From assembly GCA_013115135.1 (NCBI GenBank), contig JABANP010000220.1:17763-81762 (forward strand): a stretch of DNA of 64,000 nt. The letters run 5' to 3'. The notes under the pieces were generated by a model that was given only the letters and a program-made list of their open reading frames with translations, did not search any database and was not told where the DNA came from. Origin of the DNA: Perkinsus olseni. Lineage: Eukaryota > Perkinsozoa > Perkinsida > Perkinsidae. Below, one piece after another: positions 12,409-23,989 of this stretch (position 1 is the first letter of the stretch; every line of letters begins with the position of its first letter). Both the position numbers and the translations under genes were made by a program.

Positions 12409-14917
12409 CTACTTCTGCTGTTGTTTTCTCTGTTTTTTGGCTGCCTGTTTCCGGAACTCCTCCGACATTTGGAACTCCTCCATAGCGTCAAGCAGGCCGA
12501 TATCTCCGGTGGGCTTAGGCCTGGGCGACGAAAAAATGCAACGACCGAAAGGCTGTGGATACATGACTTACCGAGCTGTTGCCTGTGCAAGGCCAATACT
12601 GAGGCCCTTCAGGGGCGAGTTGGCGCAGATGATGCCGACACCAACAACCATGACAACAATCCAGAATGGGATGAAGCAGAGGACTACGCCAAGGGCCAGC
12701 AGGGCATAGAAGACGGTCTGGGACATCTTGTGCCTGAATGATGACGATCAATTCAGAAGAGAACGGCGGAAAATGAGGTCCCCTACTTCCACAATATAAT
12801 CTCTCTGATTTCGTTAACGAGATCAGCTAGAGTCCTCACAAGTGGCTGGAATCCTGCTGCCAGATCCTTGACCCATCCCGGTGAGAGTCTGGTGAAGGTC
12901 TTAATAAGACCGTTGAAGGACTGTTCTTGAGGCTCATCACCTGAACGACGGAAAAAGGGGTATATGAACGCTCTCAATATTCCAACAACTCTGATGAGCG
13001 ATGAACTCGTACGAGAAGAGCTCCCAAGTGCGGTTCGAATGAAGAGAGGGGAAATTCATTACCATCGTTGTCACTATCAGAGTCCTCCAATACTAACTTT
13101 CCACTCGCATCAACGGTGGACGTTAGAGTCCTATTCTGCATGAAACGATCGTAACCCTTGAGGAACTTGTTCCGGACCATGGCAACTGCCAGAGCCCAGC
13201 AGCCGAATGCCGGCCAGTAGGCCGCGTAGTAACTGATAGAAAAAGTGTAAAACAACCAAATCACGAGGACACTCCTCACCTTCCGTATATGAAACCTATG
13301 AGAACCATTGCGGATAGTAGCCAGTTTTCCCACATCAGAATGGGCAGCACGTGATTCATGAGGAACGGCTGGAGCGTGTCAAACCACAAGACCTGTGCCA
13401 TGAACCTGACGAACAGAGAATAACGAAATTTACGAAATAACGAGGAAATAGGTTCGAATTTCCGGGCTCTCGCGAAGAGTGAAAAAGAAGAACGGCGGGT
13501 ACATCTTCATACATGCCGGGTCCATAGAGAGCGTTGATATCGAACTTTTGCTTTGGCTGGGGCCTCGGCATCATAGCGTTCTGGATGTAGGCGATTCTCT
13601 CAGACCCAGGGGTATACATAATCTCCAATTCGAGATGGATGGCACCAGCAGGCTTGCCTGGGAAACCCACTTATACTCAGGATAATCGGCAGGTTTGCTC
13701 TTACCATCTTCGCCCGTCAAGGGCAACCAACCGTTCGAGGGCTGGCCGGGGATGAGGTTGGTGAGGTCAATGTATGCTGTACCAAGGAGATCATCATCAG
13801 ATGTCATATCATAATCGTATCTAGCAAGTTTCATCGACAGAGCGAAGCTGATGGCGTGTAACTTACACTTCAACTTCCATCTTCTGGCAGGGGGTATCCA
13901 CGACCATAGTGGTACACTCGAAGTTCCATACAGGCGTCAGGGTTTGCTTGCAGATCTTCGTCTTTCTAGTAACCTACAAAAGCAGGAGTGACGATGGTAA
14001 TGAACCGATAGCAAGCCACTCACATGATCATCCAGAAGAGTAAGGACCGTGTAAGGATCGGAGGAGTTGGAGCCTATGACGTTGATATCGGCGGCAGGCA
14101 GACCCGAGGCCTCGATGACCTTCACGTTCAAGAGAGCGTACAAATCCCAACCAAACTTCACTGAAAGGGAAAAAAGCTAAGATCGGACCAGGACTAAAGC
14201 GCCTGAAAGTTACTGGTGGTATCGTCCATATCCAACATGCCTCCCTGGTCCGCATCGAAGGTCGACCCGACCCTCAACATGTTGCCGATCTTGCTGTTCT
14301 GAGCGACCGCTTTACGGGCTTCCTCGATCTGCTTCTTACGAGCAGCCTCAGCAGCAGCTTGTGCCGGAGTTTCTGATGGAAAAACAGTAAAAACGAGATC
14401 GAATCAGCTTCGAAGGTGCAACTCACCTGTTTGCGATGCACCGCCAGTTCCTTGTGGAGTACTGGCTGTTGTCGTTTGAGGGGAAGTGGCTTGACGTTGC
14501 TTTGGCGCACCAGCGCTTGTAGAAGCTGCCCGACTGCCGGCGCTCTGCTTCTGGGGGCTCGTAGCTTGATCAGGCAGAAGGCCACAGCTGAGATTAGATA
14601 GCCATGTAGGTACTGTCATTGTATTTATTAAAGGTGGTAATAATAATAATCCGTCTAATTTCAACAACATCATCATACCACACCATACGTAACTCGTCCC
14701 AGAATCAATCCCCAGCCTCTTACCATCTCTTGCATTTCTTTGTCCCAAAGAGTTTACCCGAAGCTAAGCAGTCTTTACAGACCTCCGTCTCACACAGTTT
14801 ACACGTGTAGGACCTACAATTGCACTGTCCTCGACCGCAACCCCACAGCCGTCCGCTCAGCCAACCCTACTTTCCTTCTAGGGGCGTCCCACAGTTCGAG
14901 CATACGTTGGTTGACAT
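12409..14917 (-). CDS. Zinc finger/C2-domain membrane protein, paralog B
   Basis: The model is complete. The first exon (14917-14871) starts MSTNVCSNCG; exons 14813-14724, 14587-14427, 14372-14214 and 14160-14024 follow, then others down to the stop at 12411-12409. The zinc finger has CSNC, CKLC, CKDC and a last C. A Gln/Thr/Ala-rich linker and a charged KKQIEEARK segment lead to a C2 domain: NVKVIEASGLPAAD, NSSDPYTVL, TLTPVWNFECTTM and VYDYDMTSDDDLLG with its acidic loop. FDINALYGPGM follows, then membrane segments (AMVLIG, YWPAFGCWALAVAMV, VFYALLALGVVLCFIPF) and a Lys/Gln-rich cytosolic tail. An apparent stop at 12783 is inside an intron: splicing to the next exon restores a membrane helix also present in paralog A. 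Role inferred: peripheral or integral membrane protein responding to calcium or phosphoinositides. I know no named family with this exact order. Confidence 0.75.
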
Positions 14918-15317
14918 ATTTTCTATTAAAATTGAAGTAAAAGGCAGTAGCGAGAATCGTTAAAGCATCGGCTCCACGTAGAACACAAAGCATATCTAGC
15001 CGCCGTTGTCCCCGGGTTTTTTTTCTCTCAGCTTCTTGTCGTCTTCTGTCATCGATTGCATCTTTACCGGCCTTCAATCCTCTCTGTTAATATAACGCTG
15101 CCCTTAGGTGCAGTCGAGGAGGTTCAATTCCGTCTGCCGATCATTCTGCAGCGCTTCTGTCCACATGAATCTCTAGCGCCGAAGCCATTAGCTTGAAGAT
15201 AGGCCGCCTGTGTGAGTCATACCATAATTTAGCTAATTCATATTTCGCCGACGCAGTAGCGCGCGCCTGGCTAGTCAGAATGATTCTTTCGCACAAGTTA
15301 ACGCTATTGATCGAGCC
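14918..15317. promoter_or_regulatory. Divergent intergenic region (inferred promoters)
   Basis: A 400-base gap separates the start codons of the minus-strand C2 gene and the plus-strand gene at 15318. It must hold the 5' ends of both. No defined promoter motif could be named from sequence. Confidence 0.35.
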
Positions 15318-16187
15318 ATGTCAGATATGGTAAGTCGGTGAGAATCTCCTACATGGGTAGTACGTAAGGGCGATCCGTTTTGCGCTCGTTATCATGGCCG
15401 GCAATAATGTTTGAAATGAATTGATGGCTATTTCACCCGAGCGGGTCGTCTAGAGAGGCAAACGTTGCCCGCGTAGACGTCTGAGCTTACTCGTGTACGA
15501 CTCGCCTTGTAGGTAGTCGTGGAAGTGAAGGTTAAGACTGCTGGTTCTGTCCCTAGACGAGAACAGCGTAGGAATGTAGCTGAAATGGCCGGCTTTCTAA
15601 AGTGAATCTTTCGACTCACTACGTGCGAGCTTCAACCTTGGATACGCCATCAGGTCGGTACCTAATATTAAGTGTGAGTCTGATCAAGACGGCTGCTCGG
15701 TGTCCGGTGACTACAGCGCTGTCCTGTCTGCCTTGAAGGACACTCGCGAGTACATGGACTCGAGGAGACAAGGTTGGTCCTCGAGTTCCGCCACAGCATC
15801 GTGCTGCTGGACCCCGGACGAATCAGGTTACGGCGATTTCCAGGATAGCTTTGAGATAATAGCCGACGGTACACCAGGGATGAAAGAGGCCCTCGAGGAG
15901 GTCGTCACGCCAACTATGGAAGCCCAGCCCACTCGCTTCAAGTGAGTCGAGTATCATAGGCGTCAGAGAGAATCAACCAGACGCTAACAGAAGAAGACTA
16001 AGTTTCCCAGTCTGATGGAGGGTGAACGTCCTGGTGTCTCAGGATGTTCGGCGGGCGTGGGAGGTCGTCCTCGTCGGACGGCATCGTGCAAGTGATGCCC
16101 GACATTCCTCAGCGTAAGCGCGTGTTCAGTTATGATGGCTCTGATGAGCAGAAACAGTTCTATGAGGAGTGGCACAGTCAGTATTAG
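15318..16187 (+). CDS. Hypothetical protein, 177 residues, four exons
   Basis: Exons 15318-15329, 15513-15601, 15654-15941 and 16043-16187 join in phase across GT-AG introns to a 177-residue protein ending EEWHSQY. I do not recognise a domain. The first exon is only 12 bases (MSDM). The N-terminal part is basic (PRREQRRN), the middle is helical and acidic (MKEALEEVV), and the tail has a Ser-rich patch and a basic PQRKRVF block, all suggesting a soluble nuclear or cytosolic protein. The CKS1 gene follows 260 bases downstream on the same strand. Confidence 0.6.
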
Positions 16188-16446
16188 TCGAAGTAGCGTC
16201 GATTATTGTATAGATTCGAGTATCGTCTTTGACGATGTTATGGTATTTTATCCAGATTTGAATAAATCCGTGAGCAGCAGCTCTGACCCGTGAGGCTCAC
16301 CAGGAGCTTCAGCTCTTTCTTCCGACTTCGGGCGTGGAGAGCTGCGTTAAAAAGGTGGTTTGCCGTCGTTCGGGTGTACCCCCGGCTCCGGTCGTGTGAG
16401 TACGAGCGATCGTCGCATACTTGCGAAGTTTGTTTGGCCTTATCGA

Positions 16447-16765
16447 ATGAGTCCGGCCCACTTCCCTGACGACAACGAGTACTCTGACAAGTACACGGAT
16501 GATACCTACGAGTATCGTCACGTGATACTCAGCAAGCCTACTTACCGAGTAAGGCGCGATGGCCTCCTGCTTGCCACTCAGGGTTGCCTGCGTGCAGATG
16601 CTACAACGGTCGGTCCGCGGGTATTCTGCATCGACTCTGCTAGACGAGAACCAGTGGAGATCAGTGGGTGTCACTCAGTCCCGAGGTTGGGTGCATTATG
16701 CTACACATAAACCGGAGCCGAATATTCTCTTATTTCGTCGACCGTTGGGAACGAATCCATTGTAG
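16447..16765 (+). CDS. CKS1: Cyclin-dependent kinase regulatory subunit (CKS1/Suc1)
   Basis: This small protein binds the cyclin-dependent kinase and docks it on phosphorylated substrates. Two exons, 16447-16548 and 16598-16765, join across a 49-base GT-AG intron to 89 residues. Family signatures are all present: [17 protein letters not shown] at the N-terminus, then [23 protein letters not shown] and the phosphate/kinase-contact tail [13 protein letters not shown]. Length fits the family (about 80-110). The segment between HVIL and the QWRSVGV helix is longer than usual by roughly eight residues ([16 protein letters not shown]). The start is the only ATG in frame before the conserved block, though an upstream exon cannot be excluded. 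Confidence 0.93.
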
Positions 16766-17275
16766 GTCACGTCCTCAGTTGGACGGTACCACGTGTCTAA
16801 CCCCTGATCCTACATCTTCTCGCGCTCGAGAGGTGGCTATTGGTTTCAGGACGGGTAAAGTTGAGGTAGCGCCGCCCAGCTTGAGACAGAGCTGCTGAGA
16901 GGGCAGCTTGCTGAACCAACGAAAGTCTATCCTCTAGAAGGAATGTTCATGCGGCGTGGCGAAGTCGCGAGATGATGTCTCACCGCATAGGGTGGGATGA
17001 ATTAAGTGCTATCGTGATGATGGTTTCTCGTGCGGAATCAAGCTGCTTAGCGTTGGAGTGCTCATAGGGTCCTCTGTGTTGCATGTGTATTTCTATTCGT
17101 ATCGGGGGAGGGCGTACGCAACAACGGGACCACCAAGGTGTGTTTGGCTTATTAGGTTGTTCACACATTAGCAAACAGGTCCTGTGGGTTATACGCATTG
17201 GTCGATGTGTCATGCGACATACTTGCCGGAAGTGGTTGGAGGTAAGTGGGATGAATAGGATTGGAGGAGGAGAAA
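16766..17275. other. No gene seen
   Basis: This lies between the CKS1 stop and the 3' end of tRNA-His. It likely holds the CKS1 3' untranslated region. No other coding signal is convincing. Confidence 0.4.
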
Positions 17276-17347
17276 AGTCGCTACCCGGATTTGAACCGGG
17301 GTTGTCACGGCCACAACGTGACGTCCTAACCACTAGACGATAGCGAC
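17276..17347 (-). tRNA. tRNA-His (GTG)
   Basis: The 72-base cloverleaf reads on the minus strand. The acceptor pairs 17341-17347 with 17277-17283 (GTCGCTA with TAGCGAC). The D arm has TCTAGTGGTTAGGA. The anticodon stem is TCACG/CGTGA around loop TTGTGGC, anticodon GTG. The T arm is CCCGG-TTCAAAT-CCGGG. A TTTT run follows the 3' end directly, as expected for RNA polymerase III termination. No intron. Confidence 0.95.
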
Positions 17348-18752
17348 TTGATGTAGCACGTCGAATATGGTGCTCGTGCGTGCAAATCGTTTATATTCTC
17401 ACTGTTGGACCGTATCTAGCGCCGCATCGAGTAGGTTCGGAAATTTCCGCAGTAAACAAGGCGAGCACGTGGATCTCTCGAGTAAAATGAGTTGATGCGG
17501 AAGTGACTTGGTTTGTGAACCCGATGTGACTCTACGATTCTTCGCTCTTCACGTGAGTGTAGTATGATTGCTCCGGCATATGGATAGTCTCGCACTAGTG
17601 AGGCTGGGTACAGCAATTCCCCGCACCTAATGGTCTATGAACAGGAGGGGAAAAATTTCGCCGGTGAAGAGCCTCCGATTCACTGCTAAAATGAAGGCCA
17701 CGAGGTTTCAGCAGTTTCATGCATTTCCATGACACACCGTGGCCGGCTGTAGAGCATCCTTCTTATATGCCAGTATCATCCTTATCAGTGGGGCACGGGT
17801 TTGGGAGAGTACGGGTCGACCCTACGGAGACAGGCTATCTTGCGCAGGAGGCCCTAGCTAAACTGAGGACAGCTGCTGTGAGTTAGTGAGCTAGCATCCT
17901 GTGGGCGTGGTGAATCATCGCACCTCAGCTTGAGCTCAGCAGCTGCTAAGTGATCAGATTTTGATAAAGCAAGCAGGGATGCAAGCCATGGCTATGAATC
18001 AGCAGATTGCCACTGCGGTGAAACAGGGGGAGTTGGCTGCCCACGCCGCGAGAGGCCAGGTCTCGTGATACCAGCCATTCAACGTCGAATAATCGTGTGC
18101 GTAGGTAGCAGGAGCACATAGGAGCGGCGGGCCCTGGCCAGGCCGGAGGGAGCGCTGAGGGGCTGGCCAGGTATTTTGCGCGTTCTATTCAAACGTTGTT
18201 CACTCCCATGAGAAGCCCGGCTTTGTGAAGCGAGGCGCGCATTGTCTCTCACTGATGGTTCGTTATTTACCACTGCATCCAACTATGACTTGTTGTCAAT
18301 GGCCTCTCACTGGAACCTGAGAGGATACTTGAGAAACAGATGTATCCTCGCTCCGCGATCGCTGTTGTGCTCTTTCTCTTTCCTTCTGTAGTGCGCTACC
18401 AGCAGAGCAAGTCCGAGATTTCTTGAGGGCCCACCAGACGCTGCCGTTCGACTGGTCTCTCCCTCCTCCTTCTACTCCCCATTCCCAAGGCTGTTGGTGT
18501 GATGCACGTGAGGTCGGACTATGCCCCTCTAAGTGCCTCTCGGCATCTGGCCTGGCATGGACACACACGCCATCACCATGGGCATGACCGATCGCATGGC
18601 CTGCGATGATGCGCTCCCTGTTGTCTTGTGTTCGAGTCATGAGCTGGGGAGGCTAGCCGGATGGCTCGCTCGGTTGAGGTTAGCACGGACGTCGTTTGAA
18701 CGATGCTAAGTTGAGCGTTTTTTACTGGTGGATGTTACCTAGGAGTCTTCTA
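17348..18752. other. No supportable gene
   Basis: Frames are open on both strands (for example 18296-18640 minus) but none gives a recognisable protein or a run of exons in phase. The A-rich and repeat content is unremarkable. Confidence 0.4.
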
Positions 18753-20697
18753 GCAGCCCCTCCTCGTCGTGGCCGCAGCTGCATCCGACGAGCGAACGGT
18801 GGTGGACTTGAGTCATGACTCATGGATAGTAACGCCCATGCTGGCGGGTGGGCAGTATGGTCTGCCAGAGGAGACCGTTGATGTGCAGGATGCACCGGGA
18901 GATCTTGAACTGGTACTAGCGAAGCATGCGGATGGAAATATAAATCTTCAGCGTGCGATGATGCCTTATCGTGTCTCTGTCGAGCTCGGCCGGACCCACG
19001 CTGCTTCTAGGGGGGAGGGGCATTCACCGCGGGAGGTCGGTCATTGGCCACCATTTTAATTTTTGAGTGTGAGAATAACTGCTTGTCGAATGGCTAGCCC
19101 GTACTGTAGCCTTATCCTCTCTGTCAGACTCTGCGGAAACTGGAGAGAGAGGTGGACCCATCAGCACTAAGGGAGGATGTAGTAACTTCTACTACCGCTC
19201 GCATCACGGGCTGGGGGATTCTCAGTTTTACCAATGTACAGTCCGTAGCGGAAAAAAGCATAGTGGCCTCAGTTTTACATGTGGCATGGTGGCCTCGTCA
19301 TTGCACGTGGCTTATTTTCGTTACAGACTTTATGTTGAGGATGCTGGATCGTATTTCAACTGGAAAGCTCTTCACGTTCGTACGGATGGCGAAGATTGTT
19401 ATTACTCCTTATTATACAGTCAATGTTACTCAGCATCCTTTAGGAAACCTTCGACCGAGATGAATATGCTCAGGCAGACCCCGACCTCTGCGGTCGAGCA
19501 TTCGAGCATCTCTTTGAGAAAAGCCCTGCGTGGGAGACCACGCGGGAGCGAGTAAACAGCGTTGTCAATGAAATCTTCTCCGCACTGGATCAGGGAGGAG
19601 GTAGTATGATAGGGACGACGTGATCTCCTGATTGCCATCTTGATCGTCGGATTCGGGCAGTATGCCTTACTCAACCCTAGTTCGTCTTGCTCCTTGGTCG
19701 CTGATGATCGACGGTAGAGGTTGAACGGTTCCTGTTGGCAGATAATGTAGGGCCGTGCTACTCCATTCTCGGCCTTCTACTCTCGAGTGCGAGCGTCGAC
19801 GGGCGGACGGGGGAAGCCCTGGTGTCCGATGAGCAGTTGCAGCGGATACTCCTTCTAGTACAGGTGATAGTAGACCCGCCTTTGGTGGAGGGGTACCTGG
19901 TGTTGACGTCAGGGCCTTGGAGGGGACGTAGAACACCGGAGGCTGCCACCGTCGGTCAGGCTCTACCGGAAGGGAGCGGAGATGGGATGTAGTATGGGAG
20001 AGGAAAGGGAGGACGGATTTCGGATACGGCGCGTTAGTGGCGCAAGAATCTGTTATTCTACTGCAGCGCTGCTGTAGAGAAGCAAATAGGGAGTACGTGG
20101 TTAGGCGGGATTAGAATGCCGATGCTTCAGCTCGCAACGAACTCTAGTTAGTAGAACACGTATCCAGTATTCCCTTACAGCTGAGGTTCATCGTCTTTCC
20201 GTGTAGGTTCCCTCGGGTACCTTAGCGTTGGTATCCTCGACCAGACTGAGGTATCCGACAGCAGGCTCATCAGTAGTTTCTCTAGCAACTCGTCAGCCCC
20301 CGGCCGTTGAAGCTGCCCTTAATGGCGAGTCCGAGGGGTCGGAAGGCGGTGAGGAGTGTATGGAGATGGCGGCCCTGGTAGTAGTCATTCATTGCCATTG
20401 TGGCTGCGTATCATCGCATTGGGCCGGCCGAATCGTGAGAGAATCCGACGCGAAAATCTCTAGCGGTCCTCTTGCTGCTTTCGCTACCCAACCCTGCCTT
20501 GTGCTCTTTAGGCAGTCCCAATCGTCGAAGCAGTAGTCGGCAACATCGGTTGGGACCGGCTAAGAGTTCTCAATGATGCTGATTCCCGCTCGGTGTATCT
20601 TGAACCTGGGAAGCCGGCTCCGGATGATGACGTGTCCATGTTCCATTCATGGGTGGAAGTAGTGAGGGAATGCTGGGAGAAACTCATGATGCACTAG
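18753..20697 (+). CDS. Hypothetical multi-exon protein
   Basis: Several plus-strand stretches are protein-like and bounded by GT and AG. They are 18753-19030 (EETVDVQDAPGDLELVLAK), 19120-19210 (TLRKLEREVDPSALRED), 19442-19600 (EYAQADPDLCGRAFEHLF, NSVVNEIFSALDQGG), 19739-19862 (VGPCYSILGLLLSSASVDG, DEQLQRILLLVQ), 20205-20320, and a last exon from about 20517 ending WVEVVRECWEKLMMH with TAG at 20695-20697. The product seems mostly helical and acidic. I do not recognise the family. Exon joins between 19.9 and 20.5 kb are not resolved and the start codon is not certain. Confidence 0.45.
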
Positions 20698-20726
20698 TCC
20701 CTAGCGTTGTGGCTTCCAATGATCTA

Positions 20727-20764
20727 CTGCTTACGCGTTAACACGCGTTAACACGTAAAAGCAG
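20727..20764. repeat. Imperfect palindrome with ACGCGTTAAC repeats
   Basis: Two direct copies of ACGCGTTAAC followed by ACGT sit inside an inverted repeat (CTGCTTACGCGTTAAC against GTTAACACGTAAAAGCAG). It lies in the 140-base gap between two plus-strand genes, so it could mark a terminator or promoter; that is inference. Confidence 0.4.
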
Positions 20765-20836
20765 GTATGGAACGGTTCCACTTGAAGAAAAAGTGAACGA
20801 CCGTTGAATTGCTCGTCTAAGATAGCGCAGGTTGAG

Positions 20837-21868
20837 ATGGTCTCTCTTGTTTGCGCCAAGTGCTCGCCTTCGGGTGGTTCATGGATTCTGTCTCAGTTGC
20901 TGCCCCATAGCCAGTGGTCTAACTTGCAGAATTACCTAAGTAAGGGAGAGATTGTCGTACATAGTGGGTATTTGACGTTTTGCTTAGCCCAGGAGCAGAT
21001 AGATGAGCTCACGGCCTTCCTGTCGGACGAGGAGGGCGTGGCGGCAGGAGTTGCGAAAGGGCAGGTAGGCGATGGTGTGTGGTCTCTCCTCGGAAACCTG
21101 AGAGCGATTCTTTGGGGCTTTTGTGAATGTACTGCATGGTTGCTCGACGGGCTTTGCTCCAATAGCGGTCCAGCGCTTGAACTCGAAGGGTAGAAGTAGT
21201 TGGGGATGTTGGCAGAACGCACGTACGTACCTCAGCAAGAAACATAAATAATATCCGCCGTCTTCTTCAGTCGGCCCTCGATAACATGAAGGAGGGTCCC
21301 GCTGAGGTCCACGCGTCCATACAGGAGTTGCGCTACAACATAGTTGCCGAGAAGCTCCGACCAGCACTGGAGGCCGTAGGAGGTCATAACGAGTCGGCCA
21401 TGGCCTGTGAAGATGCTCTGGATCGGATACTAGCGGTGGTCATGAGATACCATCGGACTTTGCGGATCCTGGACGGGATGGTAAGGCGGTGTGGCTGGGT
21501 TTGGAGGGTCGTTTGCGATGACTCCGCTGTTCTCGGGCACTCCGATCTCAGCGGCCGACAATTGGCCAGGAGGTTCTGTTGGGATCGTATCCCTCGGATG
21601 AGTGTTACTACTCGACGGAATTCGGTTTTTCGAACTTCGCCTTTCTTATGAGGAATTCGGCATTATCGGCGTTCCTACTTGTCAGTCCCACACGCATCCA
21701 TCGGACGACATCAAGTTGTTGGCAGCCCTGTTCGCTTCCGAGATGGGCCTGAAGTCGGGTCACGTCAACGCGGCTCAGCTCATCAAGGAGAGGCAGAGGA
21801 ATGGTCTGCCGTTGGCGCCGCTCCGTCGGAGGGTAGGTGCTGTCTATAAGTATAATATTCAGTGCTAA
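20837..21868 (+). CDS. Hypothetical multi-exon protein
   Basis: The start MVSLVCAKCSPSGG is followed by LLPHSQWSNLQNYL, spliced across a 48-base intron to TQEQIDELTAFLSDEEG. Later exons carry LDNMKEGPAEVHASIQELR, CEDALDRILAV, IGQEVLLGSYPSDECYYS, NFAFLMRNSALSAFLL and QLIKERQRNGLPLAPLRRR. The text reads as real protein between GT/AG borders, but I do not recognise a family and not all joins were resolved (21.1-21.25 kb, and the donor near 21680). It is largely helical and soluble. It may continue into the exons at 22.5-23.7 kb. Confidence 0.45.
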
Positions 21869-22500
21869 TGTCTACTCAATCGTGGACTAGACTATTACTG
21901 TATTGATTACTGAAAGGATAGCTAGCGTGAGGAGGTTAACGGGCTGTATTGATGATAATTATGAAAGATACGAAAGAGATGGTATAGTGGTAGAAATGAC
22001 TGCTGCAAATGCACAAAAAACTTGCGCATTACTGCTATTACTGTGAATGAGCAGTGCTGGAAATGATTTTTGGCCATTGATGGATGTGTGCAGGACTGAG
22101 GATGGCTAGTACATGATAGGGATGGGGTTAGTTCATGTAGGGAATTCCCACTTAAAGGATTGATAGGGGTGTGGATGAGCTCCTAGACTCGCGCTAAGTG
22201 AGTGCTGTAACCATCTCGTTCGCATGCAAAATTTGCAAGGCGACAGACAGGTTGCTGTTCTGAGGGCAATCCGTGGTTGATACTGGGCGTGGTGGTCTTC
22301 ACTGTGAGAGGAAATCATGGCATCTAGAATTGAGGTCGTTTTCCCGCATTCCCTTGCCCCTTGAACTCATCGCGTAGGTCCTCTCATCGGTGCCCGAGCG
22401 AGGTCAGTATTGCCCCCATAGAGGAGACGCCGCTGAGGGGCGAAGGAGGATACTTGAAGAACTCGAAGGTGGCTGGAGGGGAAGCCGAGTGTGTTCACGG
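21869..22500. other. No gene seen
   Basis: This lies between two sets of exons. No convincing coding text or structured element was found. Confidence 0.35.
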
Positions 22501-22525
22501 GGTGCCGAGCTAACCCCTCATGTAA

Positions 22526-23672
22526 GTGCTACTGGCTGCTCTAGGATTTACTGTGACGATATGTTTCATCTTTGGACGTCTCCTAGGTGAGTATGCGGTC
22601 TACTACCCTGACTCTGGATACTGCAAGTGGAGCGAAGATTGTCCGCGGCTGTTGCGAACTAAGCAGCATGACACTCGTCTATGGAGGAGGGTTGAACAGG
22701 GAATGGCCGCTCAGCAGGAGTCCCTTCGTCCAGAGAACCTCCGGATGAGGGCGGCAGTTGGGTCGCATGACGCGTACAGCGTCAGGGTCTTGGGTGAGTC
22801 ATCTAGTCGAGAACAGTATTGGTGATGCAAGTGAGAGTCAGGACTTTGAAAGGGAGGCGCTGGGGCTCTTAATGGATCGAGATGGAGCGTACGGGGACTT
22901 AATACTAAATCGATCACTCTAGGGAGGTTTAGAGAGCGGCTCGTCTAGAGTTTAGTCTGATAACTGGGCCACTGCGTGTGTGGTACGTGAGATGGTTCAT
23001 GCGAAGATATTCGTAAAGATACGCATGATAATTTCTAGCGTGCGCTTACAGGAGGCAGCATCCTTTGGGTTGATTGCTCGGCGATGGCAACGATTGGAGC
23101 TCTCTGCACTCAACCAGTTGGCTCATGTAGACTACGGTTGCTAGTCTTTATGGGAACTGACGCTGTGCGATGGTATCGAGGTCATGTCAGTGCCCATTTC
23201 CCCTCAGTCGCGGAGTATCGGGCAAGTGGCTCGGCGGAAGGCACTGCGCTTGCGTATCAGTGGGCGTCGTTTGGAGCGGATACTCTCGGCGATTATCAGT
23301 GCATGTATGAGCGGGCCATGATGGATGCTGTCGATAGGAAGGATTATGCTCTGGCTGTAAGCATTGGCTCCCTCATGCCCTGCTCATTTTCTGCGCTTCT
23401 CAGGTCGGGAGGTTGCTCAACCTGTCCAGACTGCCGGCGGTGATTTTCCCATGGGAAGTGAATCCATTGGATCAGTTCGCCGATCCTGAGGTACAGGAGT
23501 GCTACTGGAGCGTCCAAGTCGAGTTCACCAGTGTTCCTGTTAGCTCGAGGCGAAGGTGATGGATATGCTGATTGAGAACGATCCCTGGGCGGCGGCTGCA
23601 GCTGACTTGGGAGGGGTCTCGGACGAGGAGGGGCTTCAGGAGATGCGAAGGCCGGGTGAGCTTTCTGTATGA
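22526..23672 (+). CDS. Hypothetical multi-exon protein
   Basis: A first protein-like block (22526-22790) has a hydrophobic run (ALGFTVTICFIFG) and EYAVYYPDSGYCKWSEDC. After an acceptor near 23050 the frame reads EAASFGLIARRWQRLELSAL. It joins across a 47-base intron to AHFPSVAEYRASGSAEG and WASFGADTLGDYQCMYERAM, then to LLNLSRLPAVIFPWEVNP, then to ADPELEAKVMDMLIENDPW and a tail with RRPGELSV, TGA at 23670-23672. The last three joins keep phase. The family is not recognised. The final GGTGAG could be a donor, so the true end may be further on. Confidence 0.45.
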
Positions 23673-23740
23673 GGTTGGAGGTCTATTATTCTCGTGTCTG
23701 TGAGTTTTAAACCCATCGTGATAAGCCCCGGCGCAGTCAG

Positions 23741-23763
23741 ACTAGTACGGTGCTAGTAGCACC
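23741..23763. repeat. Dispersed 23-base repeat, copy 2
   Basis: It matches 1822-1844 with one mismatch and keeps the GGTGCT-AGT-AGCACC hairpin. It lies between two plus-strand genes, 60 bases before another strong hairpin. Confidence 0.5.
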
Positions 23764-23824
23764 GATGCATCTTGTTTCTAGAGGGATGAGTTTTGGTGAG
23801 TTTATTGAGCACAGGAATTAGCGC

Positions 23825-23859
23825 TCAGACAGGGGGTAGGCCCTCTACCCCCTGTCTGA
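23825..23859. repeat. Perfect 15-base-pair hairpin
   Basis: TCAGACAGGGGGTAG pairs perfectly with CTACCCCCTGTCTGA around a five-base loop (GCCCT). It sits between the end of one gene and the start of the small membrane protein at 23990. It could be a transcript-end structure or the core of a small palindromic element; nothing in the sequence decides between these. Confidence 0.6.
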
Positions 23860-23989
23860 CCTTCACGGTATTGCGATACACACTCAAAAACACCAAAAAC
23901 TCGAGGTAAATTGATACGAAGGAAAACCTCAAAGACTTTCTTTCCTACCAGCACTGCCGGGCCGGCTGGATCCGCTTCCACGACAGGGA

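Noticed and set aside
12223..12741. Plus-strand open frame of 172 codons
   Set aside because: It is antisense to the last exons of the C2 paralog B, which are supported by homology to paralog A.
12783..12785. Stop codon ending paralog B after the ILWK text
   Set aside because: A GT donor overlaps it, and splicing to 12730 recovers a membrane helix and tail homologous to paralog A; the stop is intronic.
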